Below, piece by piece: positions 6,364 to 16,327 of a DNA stretch of 42,557 nt. The stretch comes from Parashewanella hymeniacidonis (GTDB taxonomy: Bacteria; Pseudomonadota; Gammaproteobacteria; Enterobacterales; Shewanellaceae): the NCBI RefSeq assembly GCF_016900895.1, contig NZ_JAFEUN010000027.1, positions 1 through 42,557 of the forward strand, read 5' to 3'. The first letter of the stretch is position 1; each line of letters starts with the position of its first letter. A program made the translations under genes and the position numbers. Under the pieces are notes generated by a model that saw only the letters and a program-made list of their open reading frames with translations, had not been told where the DNA came from and did not search any database.

Positions 6364-9300
6364 ATGAATCGCTTCTTATCTTTCAAAGCTATTCTTATAC
6401 TGTTGTCTTTCTTCATGTTAACGGCCTGTGGTGGTGGCGGTGGAGATAGTAAGCCTAAACCAGATCCAGCACCTATCGTTGAAACGGATACCGATGGTGA
6501 TGGTATACCTGATTCCTCTGATACTGATGATGATAACGATGGTGTTGCTGACAATGATGATGCCTTTCCACTTGATGCATCAGAATCGATTGATACCGAT
6601 GGTGATGGCATCGGAAACAATGCCGATGAAGATGATGACGGAGACGGCGTAGCCGATAGTGATGATGCCTTTCCACTCGACGCTGCCGAATCGGTTGATA
6701 CTGACGGTGACGGTATCGGAAATAATGCCGACGACGATGACGATAATGACGGTGTCACAGACAGTGATGATGCGTTTCCACTCGATGATTCTGAATCAGT
6801 TGATACTGATGGTGATGGAATTGGTAACAATGCCGATGAGGATGACGATGGAGATGGAGTTAATGATGACGAAGATCTATTCCCGTTAGATCCGACTGAA
6901 ACGGCTGATAATGATAACGATGGTGTAGGTAATAATGCAGACTTTTATCCTGAAAATGCGATTTGTTATGCGGAAACAGATGGTAATGGTCAAGATTGTT
7001 ATTTTACCGTATTTAAGCAAGATGCAGCAGAGTCTCAGCTGATTCGAACGGATCAGAATGCGTTGTTAATTTTCTCTCCGTTGCAGAGAAAGCTATTGTC
7101 TTATGATGCTTCAACGGCACATTTTTCTGAAATTGTATCGACTGAAGGCGAAAACGAAATCGTTGATGCTGTTTACTCTGAATCGCAACAACGTACTTAT
7201 TATGCATATAAAGATTTTAATGAAGTTCGATATGTTGATGCCCAAGGGGAAGATCATTTATTTAAAACGTTAGACTCGAATATTACACGCTTAATGATTC
7301 AGAAGAATAACCTACTGGTGCATGACAATTATCGTTTATATCGATACTCAGCATCTGGTGACGATTTAGGAATATTCTATTTTTCTGGAAGTATAGATTA
7401 CTATGCTTGGGATTCTAGTGAAGATATTTTGTACATATCTTCTGAATCTTATGATCAAAGTCGCGTTTATAAGTTGAACTTTGATTTTGAGAATAATGAC
7501 TTGTATGTTGATTATGGTGAGAATTCAGAAACGAGATCTTCGCCAGTCATTTTATTAGAAAATGATTTAATGTTGGCAAACGAGAGATTGAGAACTCAAG
7601 AAAGTTTAAAGCTTGTCTCAAATGGTGAAGTTGTTATTTCTAATTATATTAACTCTGAAAATAGTGAGTTAATCACCTTAAAGTATGATGCTGGAAATAC
7701 TGAGTTGTCTCGTTGGAGCTCAAAGCATCAAATTATTGAAAGAAAAATGGTAGACGGTGCACCGATTGCTCTACTTAAAGCAGAAAGCCATTACATAGTA
7801 ATCACCAATGCAATTAATTCATTCCAATTGACTCAATATGAACTTTTAGATGATGTTGATGGTGACGGAATAGAAAATAATACTGATAATTTCCCGAATG
7901 ATGTTTCAGCATCCGTTGATTCAGATAATGATGGTTATCCAGATGCGTGGAATGACGGATATACAGAAACAGATTCAACTTCACAGTTAACACTGGATGC
8001 TTTCCCTCAAGATTACGTATGTTGGAGTGCTGAGCATGCAGCAACAGACAGCTCCTGTGATTTCACCGCTACTATGACGGATTACCTTCCAGAAATTACT
8101 TTTGCTGATAGTAATGGGGTTGTTTATTTATATTCGAACTCAAATAAAGTGGTTCACCGATGGTCTTCTGAATCTGAACAATATGTCGCTCCTGCTAAAG
8201 TCGGAATGGACTATTTCGATGCTGATATAAATCCATTTACTATAGAAGCTTCTTCAAATCATGGGCGCTTATATTTAGGTTATAGCACCGGTGAAATTAA
8301 CTTCCTGCCAATTAACACCCTTTCTGGAGCCGAGCAACCTTTTATTAAGCTTTCACAGTCTATTGAAAAAATGGTCAATGCTGGAAACTTTATAGTTGTA
8401 AAAGAAGGTGAAAATTACAGCCAAAATAGGCAGATTATTGATAGAAATGGTGCAATTACATCGACAGAAACCAACTCTGATCGCTTTGAATATAGTGTCT
8501 GGGATCAATCGAGCAATCATTTGTATTACAGAGGCGGCTCAGAAAGCCCAAGGTATATTCAAATCGATCAAACTAGTGGCACTATTAGTGATCGTGGAAG
8601 CTTGGATTACGACTACAGACACGTATACAGAGGTGCTCTTCGTTTATCTGTAAATGCTCAAAAATTGCTTGTCGGAAGTGGTACGGTATATGAGCTAGAT
8701 GATTACAGCGTTACTCAAGAATATGCCGATATTATTGACGGTTTCTGGCTCAGTGAGGGAGAGGTAAATTTACTTTCTCAGCAGCAAGATGCAGTAACTT
8801 TGAGACGTTTAGATGCTCTGAATAGACCCCTAGAACAAACAAGCTTTTCAGGTAGTTATATTAATTTTGTCAAAGCAGGAGAGCAGCCTGTAATTATTAG
8901 CCAAATTGATGATCAAATTGTTTTCAATAAATATGTTGTCAATAACGACAGTGATGGAGATGGTGTTGCAAATATTGAAGATGCTTTCCCAAGTGATCCA
9001 GCAGCCTCAATAGATAGTGATAACGATGGCTACCCTGATGAATGGAATGTTGGTTATACCGCAGAAAACTCGACAACCGGTTTGACGCTTGATGTATTTG
9101 TTAATGATTCTGCTTGTTGGTTGGCAAGCCACGATGACGGTAATGGCCAGTGTGACTTTGCCGCTTCGGTTCCTGAGTTTACACCGGATTTAAGTTTTGG
9201 TGATAACGCCGGTGTTGTCTATTTGCTGAGTCGAGAACATGATCGACTTTATCGATGGTCAACAGTGACTCAAAACTATATTAACCCTATCGTTTTAGGC

Positions 9301-12300
9301 AGAGTCTATGGCTCAGAAGATAGATCACCTGTAACGGCTTATTTTTCGAATGCACATCAGCGAGTCTATATATCTTACGAATCAGGCATACTCACCCATG
9401 TACCGTTAGGGGAGACCACGGAACACTTTTTTGCTTTGAGAAGTCAAGCAGCATCACATTTACTCGATGCTGGAGAGCTTATCGTTGTCGTTGAAGACCA
9501 AGCGTTTAAGTTGCTTAACCAACAAGGTGAGCAGCTCAGTGTTTGGAACGGTTACAATCCAAGAGAAGTTGTTTGGAATGCCGTCAATAATCGATTGTTC
9601 TATCTCCAAGATTATGATTATTCTAGATATGTTCAATACTTGGACATTGATCTTGATACTTCAACATTTACTAATTCAGGAAGCTCAAATTATATCGATG
9701 GTGATGGTGGCATCACAGGACCAATTAAAGTTGTCAATGATGGTCAAGAAGTTGTGCTTGGAACGGGTACAGTACTGGACGTTAATCGATTGCAACCATC
9801 AGGTCAGATCGAGGCGCTTACAGAAATAGCTTGGTTAGAAAACAATGAGTTGGTCCAATTTAATACGTCTGTTTCAGAAGACAGCTTTTCACTAGAGCGT
9901 CGTCGTGATGACCGTAAATTGATTGAGCAACGTCAATTCACAGGCACATTGCTTGATTTAGTTTCTACTAATGAACATCAAGTTTTGATCAGCCAAAATG
10001 ATGGTCAATTATCGCTAGAAATACTGAATTTTAGTGACGACTCTGATGGAGATACGGTAAATAATGCATTAGATGCATTTCCGTTAGATAGCTCTGCTTC
10101 GATAGACACAGACAGTGACGGTTACCCTGATGCGTGGAATGTGGGTGCAGGCGAAGAAGATTCTACATCTGAGTTAGTGCTTGATGCATTTATCAATGAC
10201 TCAGCCTGTTGGTTATCTGAGCACGATAATGGAAGTGGTGAATGTGATTATGCTGCAACTATGCCGGTTTTCACGCCGAGTGCTGTTGCTATTAATACCG
10301 ATGACCAAGTTTACTTGTTCGATCAAGACGCTGGCAAAATATACCGTTGGTCTTCAGCGCTAGAAGCCTACTTGTCGCCTTTGAATGTCAACTTAACTAA
10401 GTGGTATGGTGATTTTCTACCTGAACATTTTACTTATTCTAAACAACAGCAACGTGTGTATCTTGGCTATGAGTCAGGAGAAATCACCTATCTTGAACAA
10501 GATACATTTGATCAAAACCATACATTCGTTGAGTTCGACTATGAAATTAGAGGGCTAGGGCAAGCAGGAAACTATTTATTTGCTTTAACAAATACTAATT
10601 ACAGTAGTGAAGCAAAAGTTCTTGATAGCGAAGGGCAAGTAGTGAGTTCTGCTTACCATGGCAGTTCTTCAGATTTCTATGCGTGGGATGAGATTAATCA
10701 TCGTTTGTATAACTATGATTATGATGATCGAGGTAACGTCAACTATCGTGAAATATCGCAAGATAATGGTGAAATGAGCTCCAGCTTCAACTCACCATAT
10801 CAATTATCATTTGCTTTAAGCGGGGCGATTCGTATTTCAAACGATGGAAATTCAATACTGTTTGCAAGTGGCGCTATTTTAGATAAAGAAGGTTTGAACT
10901 GGCAGTCAGCAGTCGATGAGTTTAATGCAGGTGATTTCTTATCGTCAGGGGATGTTGTTGGTCTAACGGCGAATACAGGAGATTTCACTCTTCATCGATA
11001 TGCAAGTCACACTGGACAAATTGTTGAGTCTGTCAATTATGCTGGAGAGCCATTAGCTTTCTTACGAGGTGAAAGTGTTAATGTCGTTGTAAATCAACAA
11101 GAGAGTGGGTTTGGTTTTGAGTTCTATGAACCAAACGATGATTTAGATAATGATGGCGTTTCAAATCTTGAAGATGCTTTCCCGACAGATCCCGCTGCCT
11201 CTGTCGATAGTGATCGTGACGGCTATCCTGATGCTTGGAATGAAGGCTATAGCGCAGATGATTCAACAACAGGGCTTGCTCTAGATGCATTTGATCAAGA
11301 CGTTGGCTGTTGGTTAGCGACTCATTCAACCGAAGGTGGTTTGTGTAATTACAGTGTGACAATTCCTGCTTATATTCCAGATGCTTTTGATATTTCGGAA
11401 TTCGGGATGGTTTATGCCTTGAGCTCAGATAACAACCGAATTTATCGATGGAATACTCGAGGGACATTAGGCCATTGGGACCCTATTGTTGCTCAACTAG
11501 CGACATATAATGGATTGGAATCACCCATTACGCTTTCCGTTTCAAACGAACACCGAAGACTATATCTTGGTTATGCGACAGGGGATGTTACGTATATTGA
11601 TTTAAATGCATTAGGTATTTCTGGTAACCAAGAAGAAGTTCATTTTGCAAAACATCAATTTGCGGTAACGAGTTTAGTTCCAGCAGGTAATTATTTAGTC
11701 GTTCACGCAGGACTGACGGGTCATAATAATCTGGTAATTTATGGTTCTGACGCTTCAGTAAAAGACACTCGTTCAAGCTTTAATATGGCAAAAAATCCAT
11801 CTTGGGATGCTTTTGGGAATCACTTGTATTATTTACGAGATAGTAATTCCCCAAGTTATATCAGGTACTTGAGTATTAATGAATCAACGGGGAATATTGA
11901 CTCTAACGGTAACTCAAATTATCTAGCCGATAATTTAATAAGCCCAATTTCAGTTGCTGGAGTTGTGGGTAAAGTGATGCTTGGTTCTGGTGAAGTCTAT
12001 GACATTGAGTCTAGAGAAATAACTGCAACTGCTGAGAATCAATACCAATTTTTATCGACGACGAATATTGATTTTATAAACGTTAGAGAGAATGACGGTG
12101 TTTGGCGACTGGATTTATTAAATTCAGATTCTTTTGAAGTGGATTACTCAGAAATTCTTGAAAACCCTGTTTTAGGTGTCTTAGAAAACTTGAGTGCAAC
12201 AACAATCGTCCATCGCAACGGAAATGATGTAAGTTATCGAACACTCAACTTATATGACAGTGATGGCGATAGAATACCGTATTGGTGGGAGGCTAAGTAT

Positions 12301-13050
12301 GGATTGTCAGATGAAGATGCTTCTGATGCAGGCCTCGATAATGACGGCGATCAATTGACCAACTTGGAAGAGTTCTTCGCATCAACCAACCCATTAATGG
12401 TGGATACAGATGAAGATGGACTGAATGACTATGCTGAGATCAATACTCATCAAACGAGTCCAATTGTTTCAGATACTGACAATGACGGTTTATCTGATGG
12501 TGACGAGGTTAACGTACATGGCACAGAACCTCTTCAATTAGATACAGATAGTGATGGTTTCAGTGATGGGGATGAGGTCAATAAGTACAGCACAGATCCA
12601 TTAGATATTGATTCTAGACCTATTCCTCTAACAACGTTTTCGGATTCTTTTGAAGATGATACATTGTCATCATTCTGGAAGTTAAATACTGACTCTGATG
12701 CACCTTGGATGAGAACGGATACTGATGCTTCTGAAGGAAGCAATAGCATTAGATCCGGAGACATTGATGATTCACAGGTTAGTTCGTTGAAATTCGAAGG
12801 CTTGCTCGAAGCTGGTGTCTTTAGTTTTGATGCTTTAGTTTCGGCAGAAAATTGCTGTGATATGTTAGATATTTATATTAATGGTAATCGAGTGCTAACC
12901 GTGAATGATACTAATGCTGTTTGGGAGACTCATTCAGTGAATGTTGAGTTTGGAGAAAATATTATTGAATTTATATATAGGAAAGATGGCAGTGCTACTG
13001 ATGGTGATGATGCCGCATTTATCGATAATATTTCTTACTCTAGTAACTAG
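6364..13050 (+). CDS. Giant modular lipoprotein with thrombospondin-3 repeats and propeller-like modules
   Basis: The protein has 2,228 residues. Residues 1-22 are a lipoprotein signal with lipobox LTAC, followed by a glycine linker, so it should be lipid-anchored in the outer membrane. Residues 42-181 are four 35-residue calcium-binding units (DTDGDG...DDAFPLD). A first beta-rich module runs from about 206 to 496. Four further modules of 363-373 residues start near 497, 860, 1225 and 1592. Each opens with DxDGDG..N..DAFP, S(V/I)D(S/T)D..GYPDAWN, then CW...H....C with two conserved cysteines, then strands with YRW and YLGYxSG that suggest a seven-bladed propeller (inference). Residues 1965-2090 are more thrombospondin-3 repeats. 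The last about 130 residues form a jelly-roll-like domain (SFDALVSAENCCDMLDIYINGN). A role in surface adhesion or matrix contact is likely but unproven. There is no T9SS or T1SS tail. Confidence 0.85.
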   Translation: MNRFLSFKAILILLSFFMLTACGGGGGDSKPKPDPAPIVETDTDGDGIPDSSDTDDDNDGVADNDDAFPLDASESIDTDGDGIGNNADEDDDGDGVADSDDAFPLDAAESVDTDGDGIGNNADDDDDNDGVTDSDDAFPLDDSESVDTDGDGIGNNADEDDDGDGVNDDEDLFPLDPTETADNDNDGVGNNADFYPENAICYAETDGNGQDCYFTVFKQDAAESQLIRTDQNALLIFSPLQRKLLSYDASTAHFSEIVSTEGENEIVDAVYSESQQRTYYAYKDFNEVRYVDAQGEDHLFKTLDSNITRLMIQKNNLLVHDNYRLYRYSASGDDLGIFYFSGSIDYYAWDSSEDILYISSESYDQSRVYKLNFDFENNDLYVDYGENSETRSSPVILLENDLMLANERLRTQESLKLVSNGEVVISNYINSENSELITLKYDAGNTELSRWSSKHQIIERKMVDGAPIALLKAESHYIVITNAINSFQLTQYELLDDVDGDGIENNTDNFPNDVSASVDSDNDGYPDAWNDGYTETDSTSQLTLDAFPQDYVCWSAEHAATDSSCDFTATMTDYLPEITFADSNGVVYLYSNSNKVVHRWSSESEQYVAPAKVGMDYFDADINPFTIEASSNHGRLYLGYSTGEINFLPINTLSGAEQPFIKLSQSIEKMVNAGNFIVVKEGENYSQNRQIIDRNGAITSTETNSDRFEYSVWDQSSNHLYYRGGSESPRYIQIDQTSGTISDRGSLDYDYRHVYRGALRLSVNAQKLLVGSGTVYELDDYSVTQEYADIIDGFWLSEGEVNLLSQQQDAVTLRRLDALNRPLEQTSFSGSYINFVKAGEQPVIISQIDDQIVFNKYVVNNDSDGDGVANIEDAFPSDPAASIDSDNDGYPDEWNVGYTAENSTTGLTLDVFVNDSACWLASHDDGNGQCDFAASVPEFTPDLSFGDNAGVVYLLSREHDRLYRWSTVTQNYINPIVLGRVYGSEDRSPVTAYFSNAHQRVYISYESGILTHVPLGETTEHFFALRSQAASHLLDAGELIVVVEDQAFKLLNQQGEQLSVWNGYNPREVVWNAVNNRLFYLQDYDYSRYVQYLDIDLDTSTFTNSGSSNYIDGDGGITGPIKVVNDGQEVVLGTGTVLDVNRLQPSGQIEALTEIAWLENNELVQFNTSVSEDSFSLERRRDDRKLIEQRQFTGTLLDLVSTNEHQVLISQNDGQLSLEILNFSDDSDGDTVNNALDAFPLDSSASIDTDSDGYPDAWNVGAGEEDSTSELVLDAFINDSACWLSEHDNGSGECDYAATMPVFTPSAVAINTDDQVYLFDQDAGKIYRWSSALEAYLSPLNVNLTKWYGDFLPEHFTYSKQQQRVYLGYESGEITYLEQDTFDQNHTFVEFDYEIRGLGQAGNYLFALTNTNYSSEAKVLDSEGQVVSSAYHGSSSDFYAWDEINHRLYNYDYDDRGNVNYREISQDNGEMSSSFNSPYQLSFALSGAIRISNDGNSILFASGAILDKEGLNWQSAVDEFNAGDFLSSGDVVGLTANTGDFTLHRYASHTGQIVESVNYAGEPLAFLRGESVNVVVNQQESGFGFEFYEPNDDLDNDGVSNLEDAFPTDPAASVDSDRDGYPDAWNEGYSADDSTTGLALDAFDQDVGCWLATHSTEGGLCNYSVTIPAYIPDAFDISEFGMVYALSSDNNRIYRWNTRGTLGHWDPIVAQLATYNGLESPITLSVSNEHRRLYLGYATGDVTYIDLNALGISGNQEEVHFAKHQFAVTSLVPAGNYLVVHAGLTGHNNLVIYGSDASVKDTRSSFNMAKNPSWDAFGNHLYYLRDSNSPSYIRYLSINESTGNIDSNGNSNYLADNLISPISVAGVVGKVMLGSGEVYDIESREITATAENQYQFLSTTNIDFINVRENDGVWRLDLLNSDSFEVDYSEILENPVLGVLENLSATTIVHRNGNDVSYRTLNLYDSDGDRIPYWWEAKYGLSDEDASDAGLDNDGDQLTNLEEFFASTNPLMVDTDEDGLNDYAEINTHQTSPIVSDTDNDGLSDGDEVNVHGTEPLQLDTDSDGFSDGDEVNKYSTDPLDIDSRPIPLTTFSDSFEDDTLSSFWKLNTDSDAPWMRTDTDASEGSNSIRSGDIDDSQVSSLKFEGLLEAGVFSFDALVSAENCCDMLDIYINGNRVLTVNDTNAVWETHSVNVEFGENIIEFIYRKDGSATDGDDAAFIDNISYSSN
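6487..6906 (+). repeat. Four tandem 105-bp units coding acidic calcium-binding repeats
   Basis: Residues 42-76, 77-111, 112-146 and 147-181 of the giant lipoprotein are four copies of one 35-residue unit (DTDGDGIGNNAD, then DDD.DGV, then DDAFPLD..ES). The DNA copies are similar enough to recombine, so unit number may vary between strains. Confidence 0.85.
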
Positions 13051-13070
13051 CTTTAGATAGTCATTGAATG

Positions 13071-13100
13071 AAAAAGCAGTGCAACGCACTGCTTTTTTTT
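13071..13100. terminator. Bidirectional terminator between the giant lipoprotein and the aminotransferase
   Basis: GCAGTGC-AAC-GCACTGC has a perfect 7-bp stem, preceded by five A and followed by eight T, so it can stop transcription from both converging genes. It overlaps the last codon of the minus-strand gene. Confidence 0.92.
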
Positions 13101-14328
13101 AATTTTTAGCACTGAATTCATTAAATCGCTGCAGCATCTCATCTACCGTAGCTGTGCTTTTAGCAAAGCAGATTCGTTGTCTACCAATTTGGCTTGAATA
13201 GTAATTATGCCCACAAGAAAGGTTAATTTTTGTTTCTTGAAACAACCTTAGATTAAATGTTTGTTCTTGTTCTAATGTCGCTAAGTTAAACCTTTTACTG
13301 AAATCAGCCCACAGAAAAATGCCTGCTTTGGCTGGGAAAAACTCGATACTCTGCTTTTGCATTTCATGGGTGATACGTTGTTGTGTTTGCAACAGACGTT
13401 TTGTATTAGTTTGAATAAATTTCTGACACCAATTTAAGTCTTTGAGTAAGTAAGCCGTACAAGTTTGGGCAATTGAGCTTACTGAGTGAAAAAAAGCAAA
13501 TGCCCCCATGGCTTGATTTACAGTAGGGTTTTTTGAATGAAAACAACCGAGCTTAAACCCTGAAAGACAAAGATCTTTTGCTATGCCATAGACCATATGA
13601 ATATGTTCGCGATGATCGAGGTGATCGAAGCGTTTATCAAGAAAGCTGATGTACTGACCTTCGGCGTATACCGAGTTTGCATAAACTTCATCACTGATGA
13701 TCGCCAAATCATATTTTTTCGCCAGTTTAATGATTTGTGATATTTCTGATTCAGTCAGTAAATAACCCGTAGGGTTATGAGGATGATTAATCAGTAATGC
13801 TTTGAGGTTACGGCTTTGTTTGATGTCCCTTTCAAAAGTTTCCAAGTCGATGCCTTGAGCGGTCAGACAGTTACTCACGTCTAGGTTTACATCAAATGTA
13901 GGGCCGATATCTTTAAAAAAACCACTGTAAGCTGGAACCATCGTGAGCATTGAATCTTGTGGATCTAACAAAATATGGCTAAGCATATGTAGGATTGTGC
14001 CTGCACCAGTACTCAGCGTCAGTTGGTCAATGTCATCTACAATGACATTGTTAAATCTGTCTAAGTAGGTTTTGAATGCTTCACGTAATTCCTCAATACC
14101 TTGAACACTCATGTAGTGTTTGGAAATTGTATTGGCTTGTTCACTTTGGCGCCACTCAGTCAGCTTTAGCTGGATTTCTGAATCCATTAAATAGTTTTCA
14201 GCTGTTCCAAAGTTAAGATATCCATTGGGATTAGAATGTGGTTGGAATGGGTCACGCATACATTGAAAATGGTGGTCAATGACCGTTGAAGGCTGTGAAA
14301 GTAGATATCTTGCTCGGTTCGCTATCAC
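13099..14328 (-). CDS. PLP-dependent class I/II aminotransferase (ACC-synthase-like)
   Basis: This 409-residue fold-type I enzyme shows LSTGAG (phosphate contact), NHPHNPTG (about 181-188), ISDEVYANSVY (Asp213 and Tyr216 hold the cofactor ring), and YGIAKDLCLSGFKLG with the Schiff-base Lys251. The SDEVYAxSVY and AKDLxLxGFKLG patterns are closest to the ACC-synthase/alanine-aminotransferase branch, but the substrate cannot be read from sequence. Its start codon overlaps the stop of the upstream dehydrogenase by 4 bp (ATGA), so the two are translationally coupled and probably act in one small pathway, for example making a modified amino acid (inference). Confidence 0.85.
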   Translation of the reverse strand: MIANRARYLLSQPSTVIDHHFQCMRDPFQPHSNPNGYLNFGTAENYLMDSEIQLKLTEWRQSEQANTISKHYMSVQGIEELREAFKTYLDRFNNVIVDDIDQLTLSTGAGTILHMLSHILLDPQDSMLTMVPAYSGFFKDIGPTFDVNLDVSNCLTAQGIDLETFERDIKQSRNLKALLINHPHNPTGYLLTESEISQIIKLAKKYDLAIISDEVYANSVYAEGQYISFLDKRFDHLDHREHIHMVYGIAKDLCLSGFKLGCFHSKNPTVNQAMGAFAFFHSVSSIAQTCTAYLLKDLNWCQKFIQTNTKRLLQTQQRITHEMQKQSIEFFPAKAGIFLWADFSKRFNLATLEQEQTFNLRLFQETKINLSCGHNYYSSQIGRQRICFAKSTATVDEMLQRFNEFSAKN

Positions 14329-15104
14329 GTTGTATTTTCCCTTTTTGATACCAGTTCTGGTGCTACACCTAACCCCATGGAAGCGTCAATGATGGCGCCA
14401 TGGAGAATTTGCGATTGCTCACTTGCTAAGAATAGACACAAATTTGCAATTTCCGAGGGCTCAATGAGGCGTTTTTTAGCTAGATTTGCAATAAATTGTA
14501 CTCTTTCTTCATAAGAGAGAGAGGCCAACGTTGAAGCGTTGAACATATCGGTATTGGTCGCCCCTGGACAGATTGCGAAAATATCAATCTTGGAATGAAC
14601 ATGCTCACTCGCTAACTGCTTGGTCATGTAAGTTACTGCGGCTTTACTCATACCATCCGCTAACCTAAAAGATGGAAAATGGGTGATACCACCACCAACC
14701 GAAGCCACATTAATAATTTTTCCACCTCGCTCAAGCATTGACGGAATGAGCGCTTGGCAAAGCCAAAGAGGCCCCAAAGCATTAACGTGCAATAAGGCTT
14801 GGTCTTGTTCAAACTGGTTTTTACTGACCTGCTCAACCGTTTTGCTGCCTAACCCTGCATTATTAATAAGGACATCAATTTTGCGACCGAGTTGACTGAT
14901 AAGTTGTTGGTGTGAATGCTGATTACCTTGAAATAACTGATGAAACTCTAAACGGTGAGAACCATATTCTGCAACAAGCTTTTGGGCGATTTCTTGTTTT
15001 CGGTAGTACGTACCCACAACATAGTAGCCCTTACTTAAGAAGAGTTTTAAGATTGCGAGACCTATGCCGCGAGTGGCACCTGTAATAAGAAGTGTCTTTT
15101 CCAT
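14325..15104 (-). CDS. Short-chain dehydrogenase-like protein lacking the catalytic Tyr
   Basis: The protein has about 259 residues from ATG 15104 (MEKTLLITGATRGIG); a GTG at 15134 would add ten residues, and neither start has a clear ribosome site. The Rossmann motifs TGATRGIG (8-15) and NNAG (81-84), and the catalytic-type Ser135 (NVASVGGG), are present. In the YxxxK position it reads DGMSK (Asp150, Lys154), so the catalytic Tyr is replaced by Asp. A normal reductase mechanism is therefore doubtful: it may use another residue, be an isomerase or dehydratase, or have a structural role. It is coupled to the aminotransferase at 13099. The C-terminus (GAIIDASMGLGVAPELVSKRENTT) is a standard end for the family. 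Confidence 0.82.
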   Translation of the reverse strand: MEKTLLITGATRGIGLAILKLFLSKGYYVVGTYYRKQEIAQKLVAEYGSHRLEFHQLFQGNQHSHQQLISQLGRKIDVLINNAGLGSKTVEQVSKNQFEQDQALLHVNALGPLWLCQALIPSMLERGGKIINVASVGGGITHFPSFRLADGMSKAAVTYMTKQLASEHVHSKIDIFAICPGATNTDMFNASTLASLSYEERVQFIANLAKKRLIEPSEIANLCLFLASEQSQILHGAIIDASMGLGVAPELVSKRENTT

Positions 15105-15263
15105 ATAAGGAGTTATATCAGGTTCCCTTGGCACAGTAACAAATATGAAGGAGGTTTAATCTTCGGTGTAACAGTAAAAAAAAGTAGAAAGGCTTATTGC
15201 GGGCAGAATCATTGTGATTTTTATATAATCTCAGATAGTCTTGCTATGAACCAAAATTAACCC

Positions 15264-16247
15264 ATGCTTCAAAAACAACCTGAAAAAAAAGCAATGAGTA
15301 AAAAGTTACACCCAAGAAACCGACATAATCAAGGATATGACTTTACTCAGCTGGTGGCTTGCTGCCCCAAATTACAAGCTGAGTTGATTAAAACGCCTGT
15401 TGGAACCGATTCAATTAATTTTTCTAACCCCAAGTCTGTTTTATTACTGAATGAAGCATTATTAAAGTCTGAATATGGTATTCAGTATTGGCAATTAGCG
15501 GAAAACTTCTTATGTCCACCTATCCCTGGTCGGGTTGATTATTTACATTACTTGGCAGATTTACTTGCGATCACCTATAAAACGAAAGTTAAAAAACTCA
15601 AAGAAAGAAACATTCGTGGGTTAGATATTGGTTGTGGTGCCAGTTTGATTTATCCCTTACTGGGTCATAAAGCCTATGGTTGGCAGTTTGTGGGTTGTGA
15701 TATTCATTTACCTTCGGTCAAAGCGTCTCAACTTTTGGTGGAGGCAAACAGCCTGTCTTCACATATTGATGTTAGGCATCAACCTCGAACTGAGCACAGT
15801 TTTAAACACATCATTAAAGAAGGTGAGTTTTTCGACTTTACGATGTGTAATCCTCCTTTTCATAAAAGCGCCGCTGAAGCTGAAACGGGCAGTAAGCGTA
15901 AATTAGACAACTTAGCGAGTCATCAGCGCAAGAGGAGAGGAAGTCAGACTGATAATAGCCAAAAGCTTAACTTCTCTGGTCAAAGTAATGAACTTTGGTG
16001 TGATGGTGGAGAGTCAGCATTCATCAGAAATATGATTGAGGAAAGCAAAGCGTTCGCTAAACAATGCTATTGGTTTACTTCACTTGTGGCAAAAAAAGAA
16101 AACCTTCCTGCGATTAAGAAAGCATTGCAAAGGGCGAATGTAACAGAACATAAAATCATCAATATGACTCAAGGTCAGAAAGTGACGAGAGTGGTGTGCT
16201 GGACATTTCAGACAAGAGGGACTGGAGAATGTGTTAAGCATCTTTAA
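15264..16247 (+). CDS. rlmF: 23S rRNA (adenine-1618-N6) methyltransferase RlmF
   Basis: RlmF makes m6A1618 in 23S rRNA using S-adenosylmethionine. The family opening LHPRNRHNQGYDF is near the N-terminus. GLDIGCGASLIYPLLG is the S-adenosylmethionine motif, FTMCNPPFH is the N6-methyltransferase catalytic NPPF, and ELWCDGGESAFIRNMIEES and TQGQKVTRVVCWTF are RlmF signatures. Two starts are possible: ATG 15264, or ATG 15294 (MSKKLHPRN). The second gives the more usual N-terminus, and neither has a good ribosome site. The insert LDNLASHQRKRRG is basic, as expected for an RNA-binding enzyme. It is a single gene. Confidence 0.92.
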   Translation: MLQKQPEKKAMSKKLHPRNRHNQGYDFTQLVACCPKLQAELIKTPVGTDSINFSNPKSVLLLNEALLKSEYGIQYWQLAENFLCPPIPGRVDYLHYLADLLAITYKTKVKKLKERNIRGLDIGCGASLIYPLLGHKAYGWQFVGCDIHLPSVKASQLLVEANSLSSHIDVRHQPRTEHSFKHIIKEGEFFDFTMCNPPFHKSAAEAETGSKRKLDNLASHQRKRRGSQTDNSQKLNFSGQSNELWCDGGESAFIRNMIEESKAFAKQCYWFTSLVAKKENLPAIKKALQRANVTEHKIINMTQGQKVTRVVCWTFQTRGTGECVKHL

Positions 16248-16327
16248 CCAAAGAATCATTTGCGCTTAAGTATATCTGGCTATATTTTTTATAAAATTTG
16301 CTTATCGAGGGTAGTGTTGAGGTTATA

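Noticed and set aside
6357..6830. 157-residue Ser/Pro-rich minus-strand frame opposite the giant lipoprotein
   Set aside because: It is the mirror of the repetitive Asp-rich coding sequence, and its repeat simply copies the 105-bp units.
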